Part shown: positions 54,400-62,485 of the stretch, piece after piece
How positions within the stretch are numbered: position 1 is the stretch's first letter
Layout: each line of letters opens with the position of its first letter
Source of the DNA: Streptomyces lincolnensis
GTDB taxonomy: Bacteria > Actinomycetota > Actinomycetes > Streptomycetales > Streptomycetaceae
NCBI RefSeq assembly: GCF_001685355.1
Contig: NZ_CP016438.1
Location: 7,502,001-7,566,000 of the forward strand
DNA length: 64,000 nt
Direction of reading: 5' to 3'
Notes under the pieces: generated by a model
What the model was told of the DNA's origin: nothing
Databases searched by the model: none
The model's input: only the letters and a program-made list of their open reading frames with translations
Program-made: the position numbers and the translations under genes

Positions 54400-55050
54400 T
54401 CGGTTGCGTTGGATGAATATCGGCTGCTGATCCGCCGATGCGCAAGAGGTTGCCTGAAATCCTTTGGTAAAGAGTTCGAAACCTTGCTTTGCAGGTGAAA
54501 CTCGGGCGGGACCTTGATCACCACCTCGGTGATCACCTGATCACCACCCTGATCATCGCGGCGGGATGAATCCGCCGCCCTCCTGCGTTGGTGTTCGCCG
54601 AGGGCACCCCGGCCTGGACGCACGCTCTATCACCGCGACGAAACAGCCGAGGCCAGTGTTGCGTCGCCTGGCAGACGTCCGCGCGGACCGGGCCGAAGCC
54701 AGTGCCTTCGTCGAGGCGACCGGGTGCACGTGGCCCCGCTGCTTGCCGCTGGATACGGGGCCCTCGATGATGAGTTCAAGGGCGACCCGTTCGATCTGGA
54801 GGGCGCGGTGACCGCTGTGGCGCTCAAGATCGAGGACGAGGGCGAGGCGCGGTGGATCGTCAACTGCCTAGACGTTCTTCAGGTATTCGACCGTGAAGAC
54901 GTCCAACTGCGCCTGGAACCGCTGTTGCGCCAGTGCGTGACGCTCCGCGTGTGAGCGTGTGACACCCGGTCCGGCCGCCGGCATGTCCGGGCGGCCGGAC
55001 ACCTTGCCGGTAGTCGACCAGACACGGTTGGTCCATCTCCCGGGGGGGGG
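54400..55050. other. Mostly non-coding stretch with TGATCA cluster
   Basis: About 650 bp containing one weak ORF (54724-54954). TGATCA occurs four times within 40 bp (about 54515-54556), three of them as TGATCACC. No promoter, terminator or RNA gene could be assigned. Confidence 0.4.
54724..54954 (+). CDS. Hypothetical 76-aa ORF (weak)
   Basis: GTG-started frame with a plausible acidic, helical protein (DDEFKGDPFDLEGAVTAVAL, DEGEARWIVNCLDVLQVFDR). There is no clear ribosome-binding site and no family recognised. The region around it is full of gene relics, so it may be the end of a lost gene. Confidence 0.3.
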   Translation: MHVAPLLAAGYGALDDEFKGDPFDLEGAVTAVALKIEDEGEARWIVNCLDVLQVFDREDVQLRLEPLLRQCVTLRV

Positions 55051-55226
55051 CTCCTTGAGGACGTCGACTTCGCATACCCGCCCGGTGGCCGGGTCGGTCA
55101 CGGTGAAGCGGGCCGACAGCGGGGCGGTCTCCAGCGCGTGCACCTTGGTGGTTTCACGACCCCTTGGGTCGGGCCGTGCAGCTGGTCCAGCGATTCCGGC
55201 AGACGGCGCCGGAACTTCTCCGGTAC
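55051..55226 (-). pseudogene. Fused relic of a second AbiEii toxin/partner cassette
   Basis: Reading leftward, 55226-55145 gives EKFRRRLPESLDQLHGPTQGVV, matching residues ~19-43 of the partner protein at 45704-46072. Directly after it, 55143-55051 gives APLSARFTVTDPATGRVCEV and then DVLKE, matching residues ~81-105 of the toxin at 44955-45707. One deletion removed the partner's C-terminus and the toxin's N-terminus with its active site. A run of eight G (55041-55048) lies at the break. It is clearly non-functional. Confidence 0.78.
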
Positions 55227-55450
55227 AGCGCGAGGTCCTCGGAGACCACGCCCGACAGGTCGCTCGGCGTGGGGGCGGGGTGCTGTGGGCTGGAGGGAAT
55301 GGCGGCCGGAGCAGTGGCGCGGGTCATGATGTCCGAGCCTGCGTCCGGAGTGAGCGATAGCGAGCTCGTGCGGGCGAGCTGGTCGGGCCGGCCTGTTCCG
55401 CCCGAAGACGAGGGATGGACTGTTGGTCATGACGCTCGTTTGGCGCTCTG

Positions 55451-55768
55451 GTGCTCATCCCGCTGGCGGCGGATACCGCCGGTGGCGCGGCCGAGCAGGT
55501 CGTCGGTCAGATGGTCGGCGATATGTCCGAGAAATCGGTGGATGAGCACAAGAAGAAGGTGGAGGAGCTCACCGATGAGGAGAGAATGACGATCTTCTCC
55601 GCCGGTGAGGCCCTGGCCGAGGCACCGATGGAGGAGTTTCTGAGGCGGCATGTCGCGGACCCCGAGAACAGCACGTTCGTGCAGGACCTTCGCGAATCGA
55701 TGGTGATCGGCTACGGGGTCGGCAACGACCGGGAGAACCAGCAGGGCAACCGCCCGGAGACCGGCTGA
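55451..55768 (+). CDS. Hypothetical 105-aa acidic protein
   Basis: Unrecognised. The protein is rich in Glu/Asp/Lys with predicted helices (VDEHKKKVEELTDEERMTIF, AEAPMEEFLRRHV, FVQDLRESMVIGYGVG). GTG 55451 is used; ATG 55523 (MSEKSVDEH) is an alternative. It stops 25 nt before the lipoprotein gene on the same strand, so the two may be co-transcribed. It is cytoplasmic, with no signal peptide or membrane segment. Confidence 0.5.
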   Translation: MLIPLAADTAGGAAEQVVGQMVGDMSEKSVDEHKKKVEELTDEERMTIFSAGEALAEAPMEEFLRRHVADPENSTFVQDLRESMVIGYGVGNDRENQQGNRPETG

Positions 55769-55793
55769 GGCCGGCGGCCGAGGACACGTAAGG

Positions 55794-56474
55794 ATGCGGA
55801 TAGTGATCAATCGTAGGCCGGTGCGCGTTGGGCTCCTTGCCACGGCCGTGGCCGGCTTGTTGTCTCTCGGGGCCACCGGTTGTGGTGGGGACGGAGACGA
55901 GGAGGCGGCCGACAAGGCTCTGGCGGGGACGCAACTGTGCGGTGGCGACGCTGTGTCCGCCCGAGCGTCCAAGGCGCTGAAGGTGATCACGGGGTCGTCG
56001 CGGTTCGGGACGACGGCAGAGAAGTCCACCGTCGCGTGGGCCGCGAGGGACCTTGTCGAGGCGTTTCCGGTCGCCACCGGGGGACGCGACGACGTCTGCC
56101 GCATATACACGGCCGACGATACGGCGGATTTCGCGATCCGAGTCACCTGGGGGCTGGATGACGGCCCCCCAACGGGAACTCCGGCCCCGGATTTCACCGT
56201 GCTGGATATGGGGGAGCGCACCCTGGCGGCGGCGAACAGGGCGTCGGTCCGGTTCGCGTGCCGGAGCGACAGGTTCCCCAACTCGACGACTGCGGCTCAC
56301 GTCGCCATCGGCGTGGAGCGCTGGGGCATGCCGACGGAGCCTGAGGGCAACGTCGAGGCGTTGAAGGACGCCTACGCGACCGTGGCCCACTCCTTCTCAC
56401 TGGCCATGGCCAAGGAACTGCGCTGCGAGAAGAACGGCGGGCTCCCCGCGAGGCCCGTGCTGGAGCCCGCGTAG
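55794..56474 (+). CDS. Putative lipoprotein of unknown function
   Basis: 226 aa with a twin-Arg-like basic start (NRRPVRVGLLATAVAGLLS), hydrophobic core and lipobox LGATGC, giving a lipid-anchored protein after Cys ~30. The mature part has conserved-looking cysteines (GTQLCGG, DDVCRIY, RFACRSDR, LRCEKN), likely two disulfides, and alternating strands. This resembles secreted Streptomyces hypothetical lipoproteins, but no named family is recognised. It ends just before the third att-like repeat. Confidence 0.7.
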   Translation: MRIVINRRPVRVGLLATAVAGLLSLGATGCGGDGDEEAADKALAGTQLCGGDAVSARASKALKVITGSSRFGTTAEKSTVAWAARDLVEAFPVATGGRDDVCRIYTADDTADFAIRVTWGLDDGPPTGTPAPDFTVLDMGERTLAAANRASVRFACRSDRFPNSTTAAHVAIGVERWGMPTEPEGNVEALKDAYATVAHSFSLAMAKELRCEKNGGLPARPVLEPA

Positions 56475-56571
56475 CCGCTGACGTACACGGGCACGGCCAT
56501 GCTCAGGGGCCCTTCCTGTTCGTAGGAGGGGCCGCCCCTGACCAACGGTGACGAGTGCCGCGTCGGCCACC

Positions 56572-56608
56572 AAGGGCTCCTGACCTACGGTTTGCCTGAT
56601 GCGTCAGG
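56572..56608. repeat. Third, shortened copy of the att repeat
   Basis: AAGGGCTCCTGACCT (15 bp identical to the attL/attR core), then CGGTTT as in attL, then CTGAT at 56596 and GTCAGG at 56603-56608, the same motif that ends attL and attR. The roughly 90 bp between core and end are deleted. It is about 10.2 kb from attR. Confidence 0.6.
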
Positions 56609-56626
56609 AGGGGCCCGGCCAGGTGA

Positions 56627-57703
56627 TCAAGGCGTCGCGTAGTCGTATCCCTCGCCGTCCATGGTCTGTGTGTCCAGCACATCCAGGACGGTCACGGCCT
56701 CGGCGCCCGTGAAGTCGGGTAGGAGCGCCTTCAGTTGGGGCGTCTGGTCCGTGTCGTAACCCGGTGTCGTGCCTACCCAGGGCCACATCTTGTCGTTCAG
56801 GCCGTGGCCGGGTGGCTGGGCTTCGCCGGTGAACGGTGAGAGTTGTTGTGGCGGGGGGTAGTGGTCCTTCGGCTTGGAGCCGGGGACGGTGGTGAGGCGT
56901 CGGGTTTGCCAGGTGGCCCACAGGCGGTCCACGTTGGCGTGGTGGAGCCAGAAGACGGGGTCGTTGGGCGAGAAGCCGCGGGACATGTGTCCGCCGATGA
57001 AGTTGTGCCCGGTGTTGTGGGTGGGCGTGTACACCTGCGCGCCGTTGTCGTCCCGCGCCATGAAGCCCTCTTCGAGAGCCGCCCAGAAGTACCAGAAGGG
57101 GTGGACGCCGGGCTGTTGCAGGACGAGCTGTTCGAGCTGGGCGATCTGGGCCTTCCCGGGCGGCCACGCCTGTGCGCCCTTTCTCCTGGCCAGGCGTGTC
57201 CCGAAGCCTTCCTCCAGGAGCGGATGGATCGCGTAGCCCGTCGCTTCCGCGATGTCCGTCGGCCACCAGGCCGGGCGCTCGGCCGGTGGGACCGGGTTGC
57301 GCAGCACGCTGTCGGGCAGAGGCGCGGGGGGACCCGAGGCGAGGGAGCCGAGGAAGTCGCCGGTGAACAGCTTGGTGACGGCGCCTTGGTGGTCGGTCCA
57401 GTCCCAGTACGGGACGGTGACGCCGGGGACCTCGGCCTGGAGCGCCTTTTCGAACTGTCTGACGTACTGGCGGTGCCAGGCGCAGAATCCGATGTTCCAG
57501 TGGGCGTAGTTGACCGGCGGGCTCGGGGGAGAGCCTGGCGGTAGGACGGTCATGACCGCGGTGTGCAGGGCGACGAACTGGTCGTAGACGCTCACGCCCG
57601 CGGGGCCTGCGGGCGCCGGTCGGTGCTTGAGGCGGATGAGGGCTTCCAGGAACCGGTCCCGCTCCTGGTCGGTGAGGTCGACGGCGCTCTTACGGATGTC
57701 CAT
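56627..57703 (-). CDS. Tyrosinase (type 3 copper monooxygenase)
   Basis: 358-aa binuclear copper enzyme oxidising phenols to quinones. CuA histidines lie in FVALHTAVM, YAHWNIGFCAWHRQYVRQFE; the CuB site has HNTGHNFIGGHMSRG and DPVFWLHHANVDRLW, with the usual PYWDW before it. It is longer than the classic secreted MelC2 (~275 aa), has a Pro-rich insertion in the middle and no signal peptide, so it is probably cytoplasmic or co-exported. There is no MelC1 cofactor gene; instead it overlaps by 14 nt a gene for a histidine-rich protein, which may deliver copper. ATG 57703 starts at MDIRKSAVDL. Confidence 0.92.
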   Translation of the reverse strand: MDIRKSAVDLTDQERDRFLEALIRLKHRPAPAGPAGVSVYDQFVALHTAVMTVLPPGSPPSPPVNYAHWNIGFCAWHRQYVRQFEKALQAEVPGVTVPYWDWTDHQGAVTKLFTGDFLGSLASGPPAPLPDSVLRNPVPPAERPAWWPTDIAEATGYAIHPLLEEGFGTRLARRKGAQAWPPGKAQIAQLEQLVLQQPGVHPFWYFWAALEEGFMARDDNGAQVYTPTHNTGHNFIGGHMSRGFSPNDPVFWLHHANVDRLWATWQTRRLTTVPGSKPKDHYPPPQQLSPFTGEAQPPGHGLNDKMWPWVGTTPGYDTDQTPQLKALLPDFTGAEAVTVLDVLDTQTMDGEGYDYATP

Positions 57704-58235
57704 GGCCGCTGCCTCCGCCCTGGTGGTCGTGGTGCTCGTGGTGGTCGTGACTGGGTGGAGTGGGTGGGTCGGCGGCCGGATGCCGGTGTTCGAGGTGGCC
57801 GGTGGCCGGGACGCCGTACAGGCCCGCGAAGAACGGGCGCGCGGGGTCGTCGGTCAGCAGTCGGCCGATCAGCGCGCGAAGCGTCTCACCGGTCCTCGTC
57901 CGCAGGGCCAGCTCGCTCTGGTACATGCTCGCGGGGCCGAGGCCGATCCGGAGCAGCACACCGGAGCGGTTCGACGCGACGTCGATCTCCGCGGGCTGAA
58001 CGCCGACCAGGCCGCAGTGGATGGTCCCCTCCAGGTTGTCGGCGAGTTCCTGGACACGGTGCACGGTGCAGCCGTCGAACGGGGAGAGCGTGGTGAGCAG
58101 GACCAGATGGTCGATGAGCATCCGGGGGCCCGTGACGACGATCCGCACCTCGGGAACGTCGACGAGCAGGTCGACCAGCGAGGCGCCCCCCTTGGTGAGG
58201 GCGACCGTCGTGCTGTCGGTTGAGGCTGTAGGCAT
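57690..58235 (-). CDS. Tyrosinase-associated protein with His-rich tail
   Basis: 181 aa. An alpha/beta core (GGASLVDLLVDVPEVRIVVTG, HLVLLTTLSPFDGCTVHRV, GVLLRIGLGPASMYQ) is followed by a C-terminal tail with about ten histidines (HLEHRHP, SHDHHEHHDHQ, GHGHP). There is no signal peptide. The gene directly precedes and overlaps the tyrosinase gene, so the two are co-expressed. The His-rich end suggests copper binding or delivery, replacing the MelC1 caddie protein, but the core family is not recognised. Confidence 0.75.
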   Translation of the reverse strand: MPTASTDSTTVALTKGGASLVDLLVDVPEVRIVVTGPRMLIDHLVLLTTLSPFDGCTVHRVQELADNLEGTIHCGLVGVQPAEIDVASNRSGVLLRIGLGPASMYQSELALRTRTGETLRALIGRLLTDDPARPFFAGLYGVPATGHLEHRHPAADPPTPPSHDHHEHHDHQGGGSGHGHP

Positions 58236-58254
58236 GGTCTCAGCGTCGAGTTCG

Positions 58255-58941
58255 TCACTGGCCCGCGCGACTTTGAACGTCCGAATGAGGGCCGCTCGTG
58301 ACGTGGAGCAGGAGGAGCTGCTCGGGGTGGAGGGTGGGGATCTGGATGCCGACGTGTTCCAGGACGGTGCCGGGCAGGGTGATGCCGTCCTCGGTGCACC
58401 AGGCGGGGGTTCCGCGTTCCATGCCGGGGGCCCGGTCGGCCGGAGGCAGTGGGCGCAGGTGGTAGGTGGCGTCGGGGGTGAGGCCGGGCAGTCATAGCGT
58501 GCCGGGGTGGGCGGTGGTCGGGGTGGCCATGGAGGCGAGGGCGAAGACGGCTTCGGTCCGGTCGGGGGAGATGACGCCGTGGGCCCACAGGGCCGGGTCG
58601 GGGTGGACGACGCGGCCGGTGGCCCCCGCGTTGCAGCCCTTCTTGGAGCCGGTCAGGTCGAAATGCTCGCGCAGCAGATCCAGCAGCGACGTGCGGTTGT
58701 CCACCGTCACGGTCCTGCGGGTGCCGTTGACCGTCAGGGACACACGGCTGGAGGGTGACGTGTCGGCGGCGGCCGCCTTCTCCGGGCCGAGCAGATGGGT
58801 CCCCCCGATCACACCGCCCGCGACGACGGCACTGCCGACCGCGCCGGTGGTGGCGATGAAGGTGCGCCGGCTGGGGGCCGACGAGGACTCGCCGGCTTCG
58901 GCGGGGGGGGGAACGGCAGACTCGGGGACTTCAGTGGACAT
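58255..58941 (-). pseudogene. Chimeric pseudogene: 2Fe-2S oxidoreductase start joined to alpha-galactosidase end
   Basis: From ATG 58941 the frame encodes a twin-arginine-type leader (SRRTFIATTGAVGSAVVAGG) and the start of a plant-ferredoxin-like 2Fe-2S subunit of the xanthine-dehydrogenase type (TVNGTRRTVTVDNRTSLLDLL, GSKKGCNAGA). At the first cysteines the sequence switches to PDPALWAHGVISPDRTEAVFALA, the C-terminal beta domain of a GH36 alpha-galactosidase. An in-frame TGA (58492) interrupts it, and the same frame continues LPGLTPDATYHLRPLPP to HPEQLLLLHV and stops at 58255. A deletion has fused two unrelated genes. A run of nine G (58913-58921) lies in the leader. Confidence 0.75.
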
Positions 58942-59404
58942 GGGTAAGCCTTCGCATCGCGGACGGATCACGCCGCGCACAGCGGCACGGCAGGAGGCGG
59001 GACCGTCGTCGCCGCAGGACCTGGACGACCGTGCGGATCACAGCCGCTGCCGGTCATGCCCGGCAGTCTGGCACCGCCGGTGACGCCCGTGGCAGGGAGA
59101 CTTTTCTCCCCCGATCGTTCTCTCCCTCCAAGGGCCGGGCCGTGCTCGCGGCGGGTCCGGCCGACGTCCGTACGACCGCGGAGCGGGGGAATCTCCGGAT
59201 GCAACGACCTGGTCCGCGCGTACGGCTACGAGGAACCCGTGGGCCGGGGCGGAGGGTGCGCGTGGGCCGGGGGCGGAGGGTGCACGCGTGGTGACGATAT
59301 GCTTGCACGCTGGCCGGGAATCCCGGCGTGCTGTCGTCGAGGGGTGTCGGAGGGTGCGAGAAGGAACCGGTCGGGTCGAGCGTGGGACCAGAGGAGGAGA
59401 CGGG
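58942..59404. other. Non-coding stretch with a 21-22 bp tandem repeat
   Basis: 463 bp without a credible gene, between the chimeric pseudogene and the divergent Ppx/GppA gene. GTGGGCCGGGGCGGAGGGTGC is duplicated at 59239-59259 and 59262-59283 (one extra G in the second copy). The promoter of the Ppx/GppA gene must be here but is not evident. Confidence 0.5.
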
Positions 59405-60358
59405 ATGCGGCAGGCAGGGGTGCTCGATGTCGGGTGTCACAGTGCTCTGCTGACGGTGGTGAGGCGGCGTCCGGGTGCGGTGCTGGAGCCGGTGTTCTCC
59501 CGCAAGGTGCGGCTGAGCCTGCACGAGACCCTCGACCGCAAGGGCCGTCTGGACAAGGCCGGCATGAAGAGTGTCGAGCGGGCGGTGGCCGAGGCCGTCG
59601 ACGCCGACACGCGTCCGCGCGGACCGGAGGTGTTCGCGTTCGCGACCTCCGTCATCCGGGACGCGCCCAACCGCGACGAGGTCATCGCGCGCGTGGCCCG
59701 CGCCACCGGCACCCGCCTGCGCGTGCTGCCCGGCGAGGAGGAGGCGCGGCTGGCCTACGTGGCCGCCCGCCAGTGGGCGGGCCCGACGGCCGGGAAGCTG
59801 CTGGTCCTGGACATCGGCGGCGGCACCGTGGAGATCGCCTCCGGCACCGGGGAGCAGCCCCGCGTCGTCCACTCGCTGCCGCTGGGCGCCCGCAGGATCA
59901 CCCGGGACTGGCTTCCCGGCGGCGCGGTGCCGTCCCGGCGGTCCCTGGCAGAGATCCTTGAGCACCTCCGCCGGTCCCTGGAAGCCGTACCCGACCTGCC
60001 GCGGGCCGAGCCGGGAGTGCGGGTGCTGGCCTGCTCGAAGACCTTCGAACAGCTCGCCCGGCTCGCCGCCGCCCAGAGCAGGACACCCCGCACCAGACGG
60101 CGGCTGACCCTGCCCCGACTGCACACGGCGGTCTCCCTGCTGGCCGACGCGGCACCGGCCCGCCGGGCCAAGCTGCCGGGCATCTCCCGGCACCGCGCCG
60201 AGCAGTCCCTGGCCGGAGCCCTGATCGCCCAGGCGCTCATGGAAGCCTGCGGGGCCACGAGCGTCGAGATCTGCCCCTGGTCCACCCGGGAAGGGCTCCT
60301 GCTCGAACACCTCGGCGTGGCACCCACCCCGGTCGGCCGCCCCCGCCGGGCCGGCTGA
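59405..60358 (+). CDS. Ppx/GppA-family phosphatase
   Basis: 317-aa exopolyphosphatase/guanosine pentaphosphatase-type protein of the ASKHA fold. It has a phosphate-1-like start VLDVGCHSALLTVV, FATSVIRDAPNRDE, LPGEEEARLAYVAA, and the phosphate-2 loop LLVLDIGGGTVEIA. HRAEQSLAGALIAQALME is the helical end of the family. ATG 59405 follows GAGGAGGAG; the frame extends upstream without conserved sequence. The first loop has His where many members have Ser/Thr-Asn (VGCHSALL), so substrate preference is uncertain. Confidence 0.88.
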   Translation: MRQAGVLDVGCHSALLTVVRRRPGAVLEPVFSRKVRLSLHETLDRKGRLDKAGMKSVERAVAEAVDADTRPRGPEVFAFATSVIRDAPNRDEVIARVARATGTRLRVLPGEEEARLAYVAARQWAGPTAGKLLVLDIGGGTVEIASGTGEQPRVVHSLPLGARRITRDWLPGGAVPSRRSLAEILEHLRRSLEAVPDLPRAEPGVRVLACSKTFEQLARLAAAQSRTPRTRRRLTLPRLHTAVSLLADAAPARRAKLPGISRHRAEQSLAGALIAQALMEACGATSVEICPWSTREGLLLEHLGVAPTPVGRPRRAG

Positions 60359-60430
60359 ACCCGGCGGCACCGGCCTCCCGGCCGGGGACGTCTCGGGCCA
60401 GGGACGTCTCAGGTCGGGGACGTGGACGTC

Positions 60431-60922
60431 TCAGGCCAGGGACTCGTAATACGCCTTCTGCGCCGGGTAGTAGTCCTCGAAGTCGGGCTGGGGCTTGCCC
60501 TCACGGGCCGCGGTGAGCATGTCCAGGTAGTACTCCCAGCCGGGGCCGGTCGTGCCGAGGGGCTCCGTGGAGGTGAGGTGGTGGATCAGCCGGAGCTCGG
60601 TGACACCCGCCGTCTCGGCCAGTAGCAACTCCAGTGACCAGAAGCCGGCTTCGTCCTCCATCGAGACGGCGAGCCGGCGCGGCGGCTCACAGGCCTCGAT
60701 CCGCATCGGACACCAGGGTGCCGACTCCTCGAACGCCATCTGCACCTCGACGGTACGGCCCGGCCCGGCCTCTCCGCGCCAGGGGCCGAACCAGCGGGCG
60801 GTGCGCTCCGGTTCGGTGACGCTCGCCCAGACGTCGTCGGCGGAGGCGCGGTAGGTACGGGTGAGAACGAGGTCGTATCCGGACGGCGTGGGGACGAGTT
60901 GCCCGGTGGGTTCAGGGGTCAT
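60431..60922 (-). CDS. SRPBCC (AHSA1/START-like) protein
   Basis: 163-aa START-fold hydrophobic-ligand-binding protein: LVLTRTYRASADDVWASVTEPERTARWFGP (typical AHSA1 opening), FWSLELLLAETAGVTELRLIHHL and a C-terminal helix (WEYYLDMLTAAREG). ATG 60922 overlaps the stop of the ArsR gene by 4 nt. ArsR plus AHSA1 pairs are very common in actinobacteria; the ligand is unknown. Imperfect tandem GGACGTCTC repeats follow the stop codon (60386-60440). Confidence 0.88.
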   Translation of the reverse strand: MTPEPTGQLVPTPSGYDLVLTRTYRASADDVWASVTEPERTARWFGPWRGEAGPGRTVEVQMAFEESAPWCPMRIEACEPPRRLAVSMEDEAGFWSLELLLAETAGVTELRLIHHLTSTEPLGTTGPGWEYYLDMLTAAREGKPQPDFEDYYPAQKAYYESLA

Positions 60923-61329
60923 GCCGTGTCCTCCCTGGAGTGGGGCGCGGTATGCGATGGGTGGTCGGGCTCGGCCCGTGAGCGGTCCCTGCGGGTCCGG
61001 TGGACCTCGGTGTCCAGCGCCGCGAGACGCTGCGACCAGCCGGGCCGCCGGACGTCGAACAGGGCGAGCCATGCGGTGAGGTGGCCCAGCCGGTCGTGCA
61101 TGAGCGAGTACCGGCGGTGGCGCCCGATCTGCTCGTCCCGGACCAGGCCGGCCTCACGCAGTACACGCAGATGGCGGCTCACCGCGGGCCGGCTGATGGT
61201 GAACCGGGCCGCGATCTCTCCGGCCGTCAGCGGGGTGTGGCGGAGCATGAGCAGGATCTCCCGGCGCACCGGATCGGCGATCGCCTCGGCCACCTCGCTC
61301 ACTTCGTCCACACGAAAAGCGTAACCCAT
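60919..61329 (-). CDS. ArsR-family winged-helix repressor
   Basis: 136 aa. The DNA-binding core VAEAIADPVRREILLMLRHTPLTAGEIAARF, ISRPAVSRHLRVLREAGLV and the wing GRHRRYSLM are typical of ArsR repressors. No metal-binding cysteine pair (CxC) is present, so it probably does not sense metals. It is the first gene of a two-gene operon with the SRPBCC protein. Its start codon lies inside a perfect palindrome that is a likely autoregulatory operator. Confidence 0.92.
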   Translation of the reverse strand: MGYAFRVDEVSEVAEAIADPVRREILLMLRHTPLTAGEIAARFTISRPAVSRHLRVLREAGLVRDEQIGRHRRYSLMHDRLGHLTAWLALFDVRRPGWSQRLAALDTEVHRTRRDRSRAEPDHPSHTAPHSREDTA

Positions 61330-61338
61330 GGGTTACGC
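61319..61338. promoter_or_regulatory. Perfect 20-bp palindrome over the arsR start codon
   Basis: GCGTAACCCATGGGTTACGC. It contains the ATG of the ArsR gene (on the minus strand), so a bound repressor dimer would cover the start and probably the transcription start of a leaderless message. It could also influence the esterase gene 128 bp to the right. Confidence 0.7.
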
Positions 61339-61465
61339 GTTTGTTCGGGCTTCGGCTTCACCGGCCGCATGACCGCGGTGTCGCGGCCGGCCGTGTGGGA
61401 GACGCGGGCCGGGGCATCCGTATCCGCACACCCGACCGGTCCGAGCGAGGAGGAGCGGAGAGCAC

Positions 61466-62425
61466 ATGGCCTACGCCATTGATCCCGAACTGGCCCCTTG
61501 GGCCGAGCTGCTTCCCGGGATGCCCTTTCGTGACGTGGCCGAGGCCCGGGCGGTGGAGTCGCGGATTCTCGACGCGATGCCCGAGGGGGAGACGGCGGTT
61601 CCGGTGGAGGTGAGGCAGTCGACGGCGGCCGGTCCGCAGGGGGCGGGTCGGGTGCCGGTGCGGGTCTACACCCCGCGGGGCGCGGACGGGCCCCGGGCGG
61701 CGCTGGTGTATCTGCACGGGGGCGGGTTCTGTCTGGGCAGTGTGGAGCTGTCCCACGGAGGATGTGCCGTGTTCGCCGCGGAGACGGGGGCCGTCGTCGT
61801 GTCCGTGGAGTACCGGCTGGCGCCCGAGCATCCGTTTCCGGCCGGGCTGGAGGACGCGTACGCCGCCTTCGTGTGGACGGTGGAACACGCCGCCGGGCTG
61901 GGTGTCGACGCGGCGCGCGTCGGCGTGGGCGGTGACAGCGCCGGCGGTGGACTCGCGGCGGCGTTGTCCCTGCTGGCGCGGGACCGGGGTGGTCCGGCAC
62001 CGTGTTTTCAGTACCTGGGGAATCCGGCGCTGGACGACCGGCTCGGGACGCCGTCGATGCGGGCGTTCACCGACACCCCGGGGCTGCGGCGGGGTGACGT
62101 GGAGGCGATCTGGGACCACTACCTCGGCGGGCCCGGACGGCGGGGCGGCGAGGGCGTCTCCCCCTGCGCCGCGCCCGCGCGGGCCGAGGACCTCGCGGGG
62201 CTGCCGCCCGCCTACGTGTCCGTCTGCGAGTTCGACCCGCTGCGCGACGAGGGACTGGACTACGCCCACCGGCTCGTCCGGGCCGGCGTACCGACCGAGC
62301 TCCACCTGTTTCCGGGCACGTTCCACGCCTCGGCGGCCGTTCAGGACGCGGAGGTCAGCCGACGCATGATCGGTGAGGCGATCGGTGCGATGCGGCGCGG
62401 GCTGCGTGCCGGGGCCGGGCGGTGA
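61466..62425 (+). CDS. Alpha/beta hydrolase of the HSL (hormone-sensitive lipase) family
   Basis: 319-aa esterase. The oxyanion motif HGGGF is at 84-88, nucleophile Ser158 in GDSAGG, and the rest of the triad is likely Asp256 (CEFDPLRDEG) and His286 (GTFHA). The N-terminal cap helices (WAELLPGMPFRDVAEARAV) are normal. ATG 61466 follows GGAGGAG 12 nt upstream. It is likely to act on short-chain esters; the natural substrate is unknown. It diverges from the ArsR/SRPBCC operon. Confidence 0.92.
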   Translation: MAYAIDPELAPWAELLPGMPFRDVAEARAVESRILDAMPEGETAVPVEVRQSTAAGPQGAGRVPVRVYTPRGADGPRAALVYLHGGGFCLGSVELSHGGCAVFAAETGAVVVSVEYRLAPEHPFPAGLEDAYAAFVWTVEHAAGLGVDAARVGVGGDSAGGGLAAALSLLARDRGGPAPCFQYLGNPALDDRLGTPSMRAFTDTPGLRRGDVEAIWDHYLGGPGRRGGEGVSPCAAPARAEDLAGLPPAYVSVCEFDPLRDEGLDYAHRLVRAGVPTELHLFPGTFHASAAVQDAEVSRRMIGEAIGAMRRGLRAGAGR

Positions 62426-62485
62426 GGTACGACAGCGCCCGGGCCGGCCCCTGAGGGCGACCCGGGCGTGGTGTCACTGGCAGTC

